A program made the translations under genes and the position numbers. Positions 17,815 to 27,125 of a DNA stretch of 64,000 nucleotides are shown here, piece after piece; the first letter of the stretch is position 1, and each line of letters opens with the position of its first letter. The notes below the pieces were generated by a model that worked only from the letters and a program-made list of their open reading frames with translations, searched no databases and was not told the DNA's origin. Origin of the DNA: Anaerolineae bacterium (GTDB taxonomy: Bacteria; Chloroflexota; Anaerolineae; Promineifilales; Promineifilaceae). Location: assembly GCA_030425205.1 (NCBI GenBank), contig JAUIAP010000027.1, positions 24,787 to 88,786 of the forward strand, in the 5' to 3' direction.

Positions 17815-19419
17815 TTAAATTTTTCGGAGACGTCTTTTTCGATAGAGATAGAAAAACATTGCGCCGCTTGTTGCCATCACCGTCAACCAAAATGGCTTGA
17901 GAAAACGCGCCCACGTGGGAATTGGGGTGGGGGTCGTTTCGGCCGAAATCACCTCCACCACGACCTTCATCTCTCCATCCCTATCCACAATCCCCAACTC
18001 CCGCTGTGGCCCTTTCTGCCACGGCCAGCGTCCCGCCACGCCGCTCGGCACATGCGTAAAATCATAGAGCGTCCACGCCATAAACCCAGCTGAATCTGTT
18101 TCTGCGAGCGCACCCAAAATTTTCGCATAGTAAACGGCTTGCTCTTGCTCGGTGTGTCCATTGGGGAATAGGGGGCTGTTCCATGTGGGAAGGCCAAACT
18201 CAGTGAGGACGATTGGGACGCTGACTTGCTCGCGCAATTGGGCATACGTTGTGGCAAATTGCTCGGCATAGTCGTAATAATGGAAGGAGACAAAATCGAG
18301 TTGGTCGGCGTGGGTGTGGGCATTTTCGGCCGATGCCCACCCAATCGTCACCCGCCCATCTGGATCAAACCGCCGCACAAGCCGAATCGTGTGCGCCAGC
18401 CACGCATCAACCGTCACCTGTCCGTTGCTGTCATAATCTAAGTCGGGTTCGTTCTTGATATCCCATGCAAATAGCGCAGGATGTTCGGCAAACGCCGTGA
18501 CGACCGTTTCCGCGTGGCGATCTGCATCGGGCCATGACAGAAGTTGATAGTCGGCGCGGAAATCAAAGAGGGTGAGAATCACGCGCAGATTTGCTGCATC
18601 GGCCTGATCCATAAAATCTTGCACATTCTCCAACAACGCTGGCTGATCCTCAAACTGCTGATAGGGAATAAAAACGCGCACCGTGTCGAACGTCAACTCG
18701 CGCATCAACGCAATATCCTGTGTGATGATTTCAGGGTCGTACTCTGTCCAAAATAAATCCCATGGGGTTGCTTGCGGATAGTAATTGATGCCGCGAATGG
18801 GGGGCAGCGGTGGCTGTGGATATTGTCGCGCTGCATCTTCGATCAACGCCGTGCGCTGCCAGTGGCGCACTTTCCATTGTCCTTCTTCCAAAAACATGAC
18901 GACATCATATGTGCCGACCTCTTCGCTATAGCCAGCGGGCAAAATTTGGGCGACGGTCGCGGCGTGGTCGGTGAAGGCGACGATGCTGCCATCGGCCGAA
19001 TAGAGATGCAGCTCCAGCGAATGGCGTGTTGCAATCTGTTCCATCTCTAGACCGCTTTCTGTCGCCGCCTCAACCGCACCCAGTGCCGCACCCGTGAAGT
19101 AGGTTCCCAACCCAAATGGCTCCCCTTTTTGATAAGAGAACGTCAGTTGTAACCATGCGCGAATGTATGCTGCCTCAATCTGTGCGCGCGTAAAGGGTTC
19201 CAACTCGCGCCCACTATTTTCGTCATCGGGTAACCATGCCAACTCAACAGGCCAATCGAGCGGCTTGTTTGGCACGATGTTGAGCGCAGAGGCGGGATCG
19301 GCTCCCTGTTGGAAATAGGCCAACAGCCGCGCCGCTCCCACGGCCGCTGCCATGCCGATCACCAGCAGGCCAATCGCCATGGCGACCCAGATGACTGTTT
19401 TGAAGCGATGGCGGGTCAT
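17815..19419 (-). CDS. Membrane-anchored clan GH-A glycoside hydrolase-like protein
   Basis: 534 residues. N-terminal membrane helix (about 8-35), a nuclear transport factor-like accessory region (about 75-195), a TIM-barrel glycosidase domain (about 207-465), and a C-terminal membrane helix (about 508-527) with a basic tail. Candidate catalytic acids are Glu324 in IKNEPDL (acid/base) and Glu407 in VLTEFGL (nucleophile), the strand 4 and 7 positions of clan GH-A (GH2/GH5 type). It probably cleaves or remodels a surface polysaccharide outside the cell. It follows an Ig-like lipoprotein gene and a GT-C-like membrane protein gene on the same strand. Substrate unknown. Confidence 0.82.
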   Translation of the reverse strand: MTRHRFKTVIWVAMAIGLLVIGMAAAVGAARLLAYFQQGADPASALNIVPNKPLDWPVELAWLPDDENSGRELEPFTRAQIEAAYIRAWLQLTFSYQKGEPFGLGTYFTGAALGAVEAATESGLEMEQIATRHSLELHLYSADGSIVAFTDHAATVAQILPAGYSEEVGTYDVVMFLEEGQWKVRHWQRTALIEDAARQYPQPPLPPIRGINYYPQATPWDLFWTEYDPEIITQDIALMRELTFDTVRVFIPYQQFEDQPALLENVQDFMDQADAANLRVILTLFDFRADYQLLSWPDADRHAETVVTAFAEHPALFAWDIKNEPDLDYDSNGQVTVDAWLAHTIRLVRRFDPDGRVTIGWASAENAHTHADQLDFVSFHYYDYAEQFATTYAQLREQVSVPIVLTEFGLPTWNSPLFPNGHTEQEQAVYYAKILGALAETDSAGFMAWTLYDFTHVPSGVAGRWPWQKGPQRELGIVDRDGEMKVVVEVISAETTPTPIPTWARFLKPFWLTVMATSGAMFFYLYRKRRLRKI

Positions 19420-19428
19420 TTTTGAAAG

Positions 19429-19498
19429 GGTATTTGGTACTCAGTATTCGGTTGGACGAACCGAACATCGAATACTGAATACCGAATATCAAGTACCC
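19429..19498. repeat. Heptad-repeat hairpin
   Basis: Ten consecutive in-phase 7-base words (GGTATTT, GGTACTC, AGTATTC, then AATACTG, AATACCG, AATATCA, AGTACCC) form an imperfect inverted repeat between two same-strand genes. Confidence 0.75.
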
Positions 19499-19513
19499 AA
19501 CGCATGAAAAATA

Positions 19514-20776
19514 TCACCTGATCTCCAATTCTGCTTTCGCCGTTTGACCGCCGACGGTGAGGAATACAGTGTATGTGCCGTCGAGCGGGTCGGAAAGATA
19601 GATCGTTTCGGTGATGCGGCCTTGTGTGGTTTCGGCCGAAATTTCTCGCACCAATCTTCCGTCTTGCACCAATAAAATTCGTCCTATACTCCCATCTGGC
19701 ACAATTGCGCCATTTTGCAACGTCTCACTTGCAACAATCAGCGCATTTTGTGTTTCATCTGCCTGCAACGTCATGGCAAACGGCCTAACATATTGCGTAA
19801 ACTCAAGCGTCAACGGGGCACTCATCCTGTCGCCAATCCGCGCTGTCACACGCATCTTCTGCGGATCAGTGGGTGCAAGCAGGGTCGTTTCTGCAACACC
19901 GCCGATAACGATCCCCGTCAGACGGGATGTGCTTTTTTCTCCCAAAACAACAAATTCAACGATCAGTCCATCCGCCAACAGGTTACCAAAACGGTCATGC
20001 AATGGCTCAGTCTGTAGGGAGATGCGCGTGCGTCCATCCGCCCTGAACGTCGTGTCCATGTCGGCAAGCTCAATCTGTCGCACCGCTTTCGGCACTTCGC
20101 GCACCGCTGCACTGCTGCTGTTTGCCGTTCCCACCTCTGCAACCACCGCCGTTTCACCTGCCGTCCACCCGCTGCCAATATCGCGCCAGCCAACCCCATA
20201 TTGTATCGTTGTCGGTAACCTTGCTTGCGTCTCATCGGGTCGTCGCACGGTATAGGTGATCGCCGTTCCGTTCTGCACCAAATTGCCAAACGCATCAAAC
20301 GGCACGACAACCCCCATGCTCGTCTCATCGCCGCCCACGACAAGCGTTTTGGGCGCAACGAGCGGCGTGATTGGCTCGATGGGCGCACCTGCTAAAACAT
20401 TGAGGGTGGTGAATACACCGTCTGCGCTGATTGTTGCCACCCCTGCCGTTGATGTCTCGACAAACGTTGTCGATCCCATGCCGTCGCGCATTTCGACAAC
20501 AAAACGCCGTGTCGCATACCCATCGCGCCAAACCAAATCGACAGCGCGATCACCCTCTCCGCGCACGATGACGACCACTGGTTCCCCTGCAATGATCGCG
20601 CTGGCGGTTTCTATTACAACAGGTGTATTTTCAATAGCGATATTTTCCGGCTGATTTTGGCAACTGACGCATACGAGCATTAGCAGCGTGAAGAATATGC
20701 AGGGATGAATCCCCACGCTAGATTGAGCAGCGTGCTTAACCCGTTCGTAGAGGCGGGAATTAACGAACAAACGCAT
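19514..20776 (-). CDS. Exported Ig-like (invasin/Big-type) repeat protein, probable lipoprotein
   Basis: 420 residues. The N-terminus has a hydrophobic stretch (IFFTLLMLVCVSC) ending at a cysteine that could be lipidated, though the -3 residue of the lipobox is atypical. The rest is beta-rich with recurring phrases such as FDAFGNLVQNGTAI and HDRFGNLLADGLIVEF, characteristic of bacterial Ig-like (Big_1/invasin) domains. It overlaps the end of the upstream GT-C-like gene by 17 bases, implying coupled expression. It probably has a structural or adhesive role at the cell surface; no enzymatic motif is visible. Confidence 0.7.
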   Translation of the reverse strand: MRLFVNSRLYERVKHAAQSSVGIHPCIFFTLLMLVCVSCQNQPENIAIENTPVVIETASAIIAGEPVVVIVRGEGDRAVDLVWRDGYATRRFVVEMRDGMGSTTFVETSTAGVATISADGVFTTLNVLAGAPIEPITPLVAPKTLVVGGDETSMGVVVPFDAFGNLVQNGTAITYTVRRPDETQARLPTTIQYGVGWRDIGSGWTAGETAVVAEVGTANSSSAAVREVPKAVRQIELADMDTTFRADGRTRISLQTEPLHDRFGNLLADGLIVEFVVLGEKSTSRLTGIVIGGVAETTLLAPTDPQKMRVTARIGDRMSAPLTLEFTQYVRPFAMTLQADETQNALIVASETLQNGAIVPDGSIGRILLVQDGRLVREISAETTQGRITETIYLSDPLDGTYTVFLTVGGQTAKAELEIR

Positions 20777-23700
20777 GAATCGTGATCCTCATTCCCGCAA
20801 ACCCGCTCTCTGGCGGTAGCGCAATCATGGGCGGCATGGTTGCCGTCGTTGCAAAATCGTTGTCAAAAATGCCGCCAGCCACATCGAGTTGGGTAATCGC
20901 ATCGGCCGAAATTACCCCAAATTCAAACGCAACCTCCCGCTGCGGCTTGACCGACTCTGCCAAATAGTGATGCTCCATCCACGCGACGCGCCCGTTCTCG
21001 TCGTAAAATGTCACCAGCACATGCGGCAGCGTTGCCTCTTGCGTTCCCGCATTGATCGCCGTGCCAATGATTTTGCCATCCTCCCAACGCACATCTTGAA
21101 CCCCGATGCCGCGATATAAATTGCGTCCCGTCACAACGCCCTTGCCATAAACGGCATACGACGTGACGCGATCCTCAACCGTGATGGGCGTAAATGCTAG
21201 CGGGTCAAATTCGCCAGCCTGCTCCTCGATCTGTGCCGTCTCCGTGATCGCCGTGCCAGCCACCCCCTCAAAATCGACGCGGAACGGCGTTGATTCCTGC
21301 GGCAATAGTTTGTGAATCATGCCGCCCTGCGCGTTATACCAACTGAGCGTTTCGCCCGTTGAGTCGTAAAGATACGCCGTCACGGTGATGTCGGCGGGGT
21401 CAACATCACTGTTTGTGATTTCGCCGACGACGTAGGTGCGCTCATCAACGACGACGAGGCGGGTGGAGTGGATGGTCAATTTCGGCCGATCCTCCCCCGC
21501 CACAAACGCAAACAGATCATCGCCGCGTGGGGGTCGATCGGCCGAAAAGTATTCCACCGTCGGCTGACGGACAAACGTTTGCGGCGGTTGCGTGACGTCT
21601 AACGCTGGGGGTTCGACTGTCCAGATGCCGTCGCGCTGCCAGAGTCGCAGGGAATCGGCCGAATCATACTTGTTCAACGACGTGATCCACTCTGTCCGCG
21701 CAATCACATCGACAAACCCCTCACCCTCACGCACGATCTCAACCCGAATTGCATCCAGCTTCGCATAGGACGCAAGCAGCCCCCCCGTCGAGTTGAGCGT
21801 CAACAAATAGCGTTCATAATCAGGGCGCGTCACGGGGTCAAGCCGCTCATATGCCTCCACAAAACGCCGAAAATCGAGATCATCATAATATGCTTCGACC
21901 ACTTCTATCGGTGTAATGGCTGGCGGCTGGGCAAAATAGCGCACGCCGCCTGCCATTGCCACGGCCAGAAAAATCAGCGGTAACCAGTGGATAAACCAAT
22001 GATCTGGCAGACGCGGAATCGGGAACCGCGCTGTCCGCACGCGCTCAACCCACCGCTGCACGGCAACCGTCTCGCCATCATCTCGAATCATTGCCGAACG
22101 CGCCAAAAGCCAACGATCTATCCACACTGGAAACAGCTTGCGCTCGCGTATTTGACGCAACGGCACAAGCACCCCAAAAGACATCGCCAATACCCCCGTC
22201 ACCAGCGCAAATATTGGCAGCACCCCCCACATTGTGCGCTGGTAGAGCGGAATCTCTTTGCGCGGCAACACGTCAGGCAGCGGTGGCACGTCCTGCTTTT
22301 CCCAGACAACAATCCCATTTTGCAACTGCTCCAGCCGATGCCAGCCCGAAAAATAGAGCAACGGATCGTAAAATTGATCATTTGAGAAAGTGAATTTCAG
22401 ATTGTACTTATCAGGCACGGCGAGAAATTGTTGCAGGGAGCCAATGCCCGGAATGCCGCGAAACTTTGCCCCTTCGAGTCGTTCAACCGGTGTTGTCGTC
22501 AATTCGGGTAGTCGCCGCGCCGAATGATAGTTGCCATCGACAGAGGTTGCTGTCGTGTTTGCCGCCAGCCATGCGACTTGATCGCCAAACCCCAGCGTCA
22601 AATATCGCCAGCGATAATGCTCATCCTTTTCGAGAAAGTCAGCGATTGGCTTCACGTCAATCGGCTCAGGCTGAAAGCGGCGAAACTGCGTCATGTTGGC
22701 GACAAACATCGAGAAAATGACCATGCTAACGACAAAGCCAAACTGGAAAACATACCATGTTAGTTCGTTGAAGTTGGTGATGAGATAGTCACGAAATCGG
22801 CCGAATCTCAACGACACCACAAACTCCCCCAACAGCGGCAACATCACAATTGTCGCCCAAAATGTAAAGCGATCCAGCGTCAAAATATCAAACGCGCCGC
22901 CCAACAACATGCGCGGAATCGGTGTTGTGCCCCCCGTCCCCAACAGCCACATCAACATAAATGAAAGCGTCAACGGCCACGCTCGCGTCGTCAATCCCTT
23001 ATAAACGACATAGGGCAGCAACGGCAACATCACCCCATATGGCACAATCCAGAAGACGAGTCCCGCCGCCGTGTTTTCGATAAACGAGTCCCGCGAGGCG
23101 TGCGGAATCGACACCTGCGTAATCGGATCAGAACCGCTCCACGCCCAATAGGGAAACACGACGAGCAGCAGCAGCAAAATCATCCCCACGCCATAGACAA
23201 AGCAGCGCATCACAACGGGCAAAATGCGCCGCACATAGCGTATCAGCAGTGGTTTGAGATTGGCACGCGACACCTCTTTTGGCTGTGGGGTTGGCTCATC
23301 GGGAAGGGCAACAATCAGCTTTTCAACAATCGCCCACGCCATCACGGGCGCAACAAAAAAGACCGCCCCAAACAGCGTCGTGACGTGATGCCCCGCCGTC
23401 GTCGCCGCGTTCATCGCCCACGCGATCAGCATGTAGCGCAACGCCCCCGTGTCGAGCCAGCGATAGACATAGGGCAGCGCATTGAGCAAAAATCCAAGCG
23501 AAAATGTCGTCGGCAACTGTCCAAAAACGTGCATTGTCTCCGTCAGGCTCGATGAAAAGGTCGCCAACAGTGCCGCATATCCCGCCGCCTCCTCGCTGAC
23601 CCAAATTTTGGAAAAGCGATATACGCCAATTATCACGCACAAAATCGCCAGCGTTTGCGCGATGATAAACCCATTTTGGAGACCAACAACTTTGGAGAGC

Positions 23701-23933
23701 AGGGCAATCGTCTGGTGACTACCGGGGGGGTAGCTCGTCATCGTGAAGCCCGTGTACCAGCGTGGCTCCCAATGGTCAAACCACGCGCGCGCGTAGTGAT
23801 CGCCGAAAAAGATGTGTACGTATGCGTCGTAAGTGCGCTTGAACGTAAAGAACAGCAACCCACCGTGATATCCCAGCGCGATGGTGAGCGCGAGGAGCAG
23901 GTTTCGGTTGAGGCGCGATACGACTTGCTGCAT
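20760..23933 (-). CDS. Large multispanning GT-C-like membrane protein
   Basis: 1057 residues. The N-terminal half (to about residue 430) has around ten membrane segments with an acidic first loop (DAYVHIFFGDHYARAWFDHW), the arrangement of GT-C lipid-linked-sugar glycosyltransferases and YfhO-like proteins. One more membrane pair lies near 560-680, then a large beta-rich C-terminal region (about 690-1057) with DUF-type strands and no catalytic motif. It heads a three-gene minus-strand unit with the Ig-like lipoprotein and the glycosidase. Glycan transfer at the outer face is a family-level inference; a polysaccharide exporter component is an alternative. Confidence 0.65.
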   Translation of the reverse strand: MQQVVSRLNRNLLLALTIALGYHGGLLFFTFKRTYDAYVHIFFGDHYARAWFDHWEPRWYTGFTMTSYPPGSHQTIALLSKVVGLQNGFIIAQTLAILCVIIGVYRFSKIWVSEEAAGYAALLATFSSSLTETMHVFGQLPTTFSLGFLLNALPYVYRWLDTGALRYMLIAWAMNAATTAGHHVTTLFGAVFFVAPVMAWAIVEKLIVALPDEPTPQPKEVSRANLKPLLIRYVRRILPVVMRCFVYGVGMILLLLLVVFPYWAWSGSDPITQVSIPHASRDSFIENTAAGLVFWIVPYGVMLPLLPYVVYKGLTTRAWPLTLSFMLMWLLGTGGTTPIPRMLLGGAFDILTLDRFTFWATIVMLPLLGEFVVSLRFGRFRDYLITNFNELTWYVFQFGFVVSMVIFSMFVANMTQFRRFQPEPIDVKPIADFLEKDEHYRWRYLTLGFGDQVAWLAANTTATSVDGNYHSARRLPELTTTPVERLEGAKFRGIPGIGSLQQFLAVPDKYNLKFTFSNDQFYDPLLYFSGWHRLEQLQNGIVVWEKQDVPPLPDVLPRKEIPLYQRTMWGVLPIFALVTGVLAMSFGVLVPLRQIRERKLFPVWIDRWLLARSAMIRDDGETVAVQRWVERVRTARFPIPRLPDHWFIHWLPLIFLAVAMAGGVRYFAQPPAITPIEVVEAYYDDLDFRRFVEAYERLDPVTRPDYERYLLTLNSTGGLLASYAKLDAIRVEIVREGEGFVDVIARTEWITSLNKYDSADSLRLWQRDGIWTVEPPALDVTQPPQTFVRQPTVEYFSADRPPRGDDLFAFVAGEDRPKLTIHSTRLVVVDERTYVVGEITNSDVDPADITVTAYLYDSTGETLSWYNAQGGMIHKLLPQESTPFRVDFEGVAGTAITETAQIEEQAGEFDPLAFTPITVEDRVTSYAVYGKGVVTGRNLYRGIGVQDVRWEDGKIIGTAINAGTQEATLPHVLVTFYDENGRVAWMEHHYLAESVKPQREVAFEFGVISADAITQLDVAGGIFDNDFATTATMPPMIALPPESGFAGMRITIHAFVR

Positions 23934-24112
23934 AGTTGACTGCTTAGGCTACTTCTCGAATTGTATCAACAAGACCTAGTTAGGGCGTGATCGTCTTTAC
24001 TCATACAAGTAAATTTCGGCAATGCGGGAAAAATTCACCTGTTCTAGTTACAAAAGGCCACGAAAAGCATATAATCGAACATATTTAAGTGAAATTATCA
24101 CGCGAGGACATT
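23934..24112. promoter_or_regulatory. Divergent promoter region of the GT-C-like and RloA-like genes
   Basis: About 180 bases between divergent genes. The sequence is AT-rich towards the RloA side (CATATAATCG near 24068 is a possible -10). No palindrome or repeat element was found. Confidence 0.4.
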
Positions 24113-25435
24113 ATGTTGATTCGATTTAGCGTCGCAAATTTTCGTTCTTTTAATGAGGAAGTCGTTTTCTCAATGATTCCTGGTCGTTCGCGGCAACACG
24201 AAAATCACGTCATCAAAGCCGATTCTCCAGACGGAATCGACGTGCTACGAATGGGATTGCTTTACGGTGCCAATGCGTCGGGGAAGTCAAATTTGATCAA
24301 GGCGATGGCGTTTGCCCAAAAATTTATTGTGGAGGGGGTTCGGCCGAAACAATCAATTCCCACTGAACCTTTTCGCCTCGACCCTGCCTGCATCGAAAAA
24401 CCCTCTCGCTTTGAGTTTGAGCTTATCGTTGACGGGATTGCCTACGCTTACGGGTTTGAACTTGATCGCAAGTCAATACAAAGTGAATGGCTTATTCAGA
24501 TCGGTAAAAGCGGTGAAACTTCTGTCTTTGAGCGCACATTCTGTTTACCTAATCCTCATATCGTGTTTGGTGACAATTTGATTGACGATGAGCCGTTTCT
24601 TCAATTTGTTCGCCGAAGCACTCGGGCTAATCAACTATTTCTTACAAATGCTATTGAACACAATGTCAAAATAATTGAAAATGTATTTGAATGGTTTCGG
24701 ACTAAACTGGCAATTTTTTCTCCTGATAGTTCATATCGTCATGTTGAAGATTCACTTTACAAAACATCCATATTCGTAGAATATCAAAACTCATTTCTGA
24801 AAAAATTGAATACAGGCATTGATCACGTTCGTCTCGATCTAGTTCCTCCAGAATCAATTGATAGAATTACGTCACCATTAGTAGATGGGAATATGGCATT
24901 GGAGCATATTTTTCTAAACGAGCATTTCTCAAAATCTGACAAAAAAAATCGTCGTTTCGCAACATTAAACGAGAGTGGAGATATCGAAGTCTATGATGTC
25001 AAAACTGTGCGGATGGACAATTTGGGTAAGGAAATTGCGTTTGATTTTGGCGACGAGAGTGATGGAACGCAACGATTGATTGAACTTTACCCAATTCTAT
25101 TTATTTCTACGGGTTTAACTGTTGTTATAGATGAGTTAGAAAGAAGCCTTCATCCTAATATCGTCCGCACACTACTGAAAGCGGTTATGTTCGAGACCTC
25201 TGAAAATCAATTGCTAGTAACAACGCACGAGGCAACACTTTTGGATTTAGATTTGCTTCGCCGTGATGAAATTTGGTTCATAGAAAAATCACCGTCGGGT
25301 GCATCGACCTTGTACTCACTTGAGGAGTTCAAACCTCGCCATGATTTGGACATTCGCAAAGGATATTTGCAGGGAAGATTTGGGGCGATCCCTGTGTTTG
25401 GTAATGCGTTGCAGTTAAACGGAGAGGCTGAATAG
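24113..25435 (+). CDS. RloA-like AAA (OLD/RecF-type) ATPase, defence pair
   Basis: 440 residues from ATG at 24113 (GAGG six bases upstream); an in-frame GTG/ATG region back to 24089 lacks support. The N-terminus MLIRFSVANFRSF is the typical SMC/RecF-like AAA start. Walker A GANASGKS is at 52-59, and a C-terminal Walker B region VVIDELERSLHP is followed by the TTHEATLLDL switch. These features match RloA/AAA_15 ATPases. Its stop overlaps the RloB start by one base. RloA/RloB pairs occur near restriction systems and in defence islands, acting like OLD/abortive-infection modules. The central part is much more AT-rich than neighbouring genes, suggesting transfer. Confidence 0.85.
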   Translation: MLIRFSVANFRSFNEEVVFSMIPGRSRQHENHVIKADSPDGIDVLRMGLLYGANASGKSNLIKAMAFAQKFIVEGVRPKQSIPTEPFRLDPACIEKPSRFEFELIVDGIAYAYGFELDRKSIQSEWLIQIGKSGETSVFERTFCLPNPHIVFGDNLIDDEPFLQFVRRSTRANQLFLTNAIEHNVKIIENVFEWFRTKLAIFSPDSSYRHVEDSLYKTSIFVEYQNSFLKKLNTGIDHVRLDLVPPESIDRITSPLVDGNMALEHIFLNEHFSKSDKKNRRFATLNESGDIEVYDVKTVRMDNLGKEIAFDFGDESDGTQRLIELYPILFISTGLTVVIDELERSLHPNIVRTLLKAVMFETSENQLLVTTHEATLLDLDLLRRDEIWFIEKSPSGASTLYSLEEFKPRHDLDIRKGYLQGRFGAIPVFGNALQLNGEAE

Positions 25436-26106
25436 TGCCGCGCAAACGTCGTCCACTAGATCGCACATCGGCAGTTCGCTCCGCACGGCTCATCGTCGTT
25501 GCCACCGAAGATACGAAGGCAACTCCGCAATATCTCAATGATCTTGCTATTGCACAACAAAATACGCGCATTCAGCTCAAGGTGTTAGAGCGCGACACAA
25601 CCGCGTCGAGTCCAGAGCACGTTTTGGCACAGCTGCGCGAGTTTATTGCGGAATATCAAATTGGCGAAGATGACGAATTGTGGTTGGTCAGTGATTTAGA
25701 CCAATGGCAGGAAAGGATGTTGAGCGCGGTGGCGCGAGAATGTTTGCAGAGTGGTTTTCGGTTGGCAATCAGCAATCCAGCGATTGAGCTTTGGTTTTTG
25801 CTGCATTTGAGTGATTTGTCGGAATATGATGAGGACGGATTACAGTTGCTACAAGAGAATGCAAAAGTCTCTGCATCACGCACATTTCTTGAGCAAGAGA
25901 TTGTGCGGATTGCGGGGCGGTATCAGAAAGGACGGTTGCATTCGGCCGATTTTCTCCCCCACATCCCTCTCGCCATCGAACACGCCAAAGCTTTAGAAAC
26001 AAACCTTGACGACCGCTGGCCGCAATCACTCGGCACGCGCATGTACTTGCTGCTTGAATCTATTCTGGAATCCTCGCCTTACTATCTGTTTCCTAAACGC
26101 GACTAA
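25435..26106 (+). CDS. RloB-like protein (TOPRIM-like nuclease partner)
   Basis: 223 residues from GTG at 25435. RloB family features: a N-terminal strand and loop, LIVVATEDTKATPQYL (the family usually has an EGxxTE-x2-Y form, here variant), an acidic strand LWLVSDLDQW, and the hallmark SNPAIELWFLLHL. By family it is a small TOPRIM-like nuclease partner of the RloA ATPase. Start and stop overlap with the preceding gene indicate translational coupling and a two-gene toxin-like defence module. The glycine of the first motif appears replaced, so activity is not certain. Confidence 0.82.
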   Translation: MPRKRRPLDRTSAVRSARLIVVATEDTKATPQYLNDLAIAQQNTRIQLKVLERDTTASSPEHVLAQLREFIAEYQIGEDDELWLVSDLDQWQERMLSAVARECLQSGFRLAISNPAIELWFLLHLSDLSEYDEDGLQLLQENAKVSASRTFLEQEIVRIAGRYQKGRLHSADFLPHIPLAIEHAKALETNLDDRWPQSLGTRMYLLLESILESSPYYLFPKRD

Positions 26107-26115
26107 AAGACAACC

Positions 26116-26937
26116 CTACAACATCGCCGCACAATACTTGCAAAACTTCGCATCCAGATCATGCCCTTCCCGACTACACGACGGACACACCTGACCACTC
26201 ATCCCACTGTGCGGGCGCGTCAATTCGAGTGAGACGATGCCGGTCGGCACAGCGATAATCCCAAAACCGAGCAGCATGACAAGCCCCGCAAGAATCTGCC
26301 CTACCGCAGTTGTCGGTGCGACATCCCCATAACCGACAGTTGAAAGCGTCACAATTGCCCAATAGATGCCAACGGGGATACTCGTGAAACCACTCTCTTC
26401 GCCCTCAATGACGTAGATCAATGAGCCAATGATGATGACGGAGGTAAGGACGGCGGCTAGAAAGACGATAATCTTGCGGCGGCTCGCCCACATCGCATCG
26501 CGCAGCACCTCCGCTTCCTGCAAATATGACCCCATTTTGAAGACGCGAAAGACACGCAACATTCGCAACACGCGGATGACGAGCAGGGTTTGTGCGCCCG
26601 CGACCAGCAGCGCAAGATAGGTCGGGAAGATGGCGAGCAGGTCGATGATCCCAAAGAAGCTGCGGGCATATTGCAGCGGTCGCCGCACACTGATTAGGCG
26701 CAAAACATATTCAATCGTAAACAGAATTGTGAAAAACCATTCGACAGCGCGTAGCTGTGTCCCGTACTGCTCATCAATCGTAGCGACGCTTTCAAGTGCA
26801 ACCGCCGTCACGCTCAGCCCGATTGAGATAAGCAGCGCGACATCGAACAGCTTGCCGCCGCGTGTGTCTGCTTCGTAGATGATGGTATGTAGTTGGTTGC
26901 GCCAGTCTGATGTTTTCGGCCGATCAAGTCCGCTCAT
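26116..26937 (-). CDS. Voltage-gated-type potassium channel with zinc-ribbon tail
   Basis: 273 residues from ATG at 26937 (the frame runs to 27048 without a convincing start). Six membrane segments: S1 (VALLISIGLSVTAVAL), S2, S3, an arginine-bearing S4 (VIRVLRMLRVFRVFKMG), S5, then pore loop STVGYGD, the K+ selectivity filter, and S6 (ILAGLVMLLGFGIIAV). The C-terminus ends in a four-cysteine zinc ribbon (CPSC ... CKYC). By family it conducts potassium across the inner membrane and contributes to membrane potential. The zinc-ribbon end is seen in some prokaryotic channels; its partner is unknown. It is convergent with the RloB gene nine bases away. Confidence 0.9.
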   Translation of the reverse strand: MSGLDRPKTSDWRNQLHTIIYEADTRGGKLFDVALLISIGLSVTAVALESVATIDEQYGTQLRAVEWFFTILFTIEYVLRLISVRRPLQYARSFFGIIDLLAIFPTYLALLVAGAQTLLVIRVLRMLRVFRVFKMGSYLQEAEVLRDAMWASRRKIIVFLAAVLTSVIIIGSLIYVIEGEESGFTSIPVGIYWAIVTLSTVGYGDVAPTTAVGQILAGLVMLLGFGIIAVPTGIVSLELTRPHSGMSGQVCPSCSREGHDLDAKFCKYCAAML

Positions 26938-27125
26938 AGCGAGATTATAAGCGGATGCTATCACGGCGCAACGGTTGTCTCTTATGCCTTCACCAGAATC
27001 ATCACCAGAAATTTCGACTATAAAACACCATAGAGACGACACACCCATGAGTAGGACTGATCTCCTAAATCATTCTGAAAGCTTGTTCGATAGACTAACT
27101 GTCGTCTTGTTCTGCTGGAGTAACA

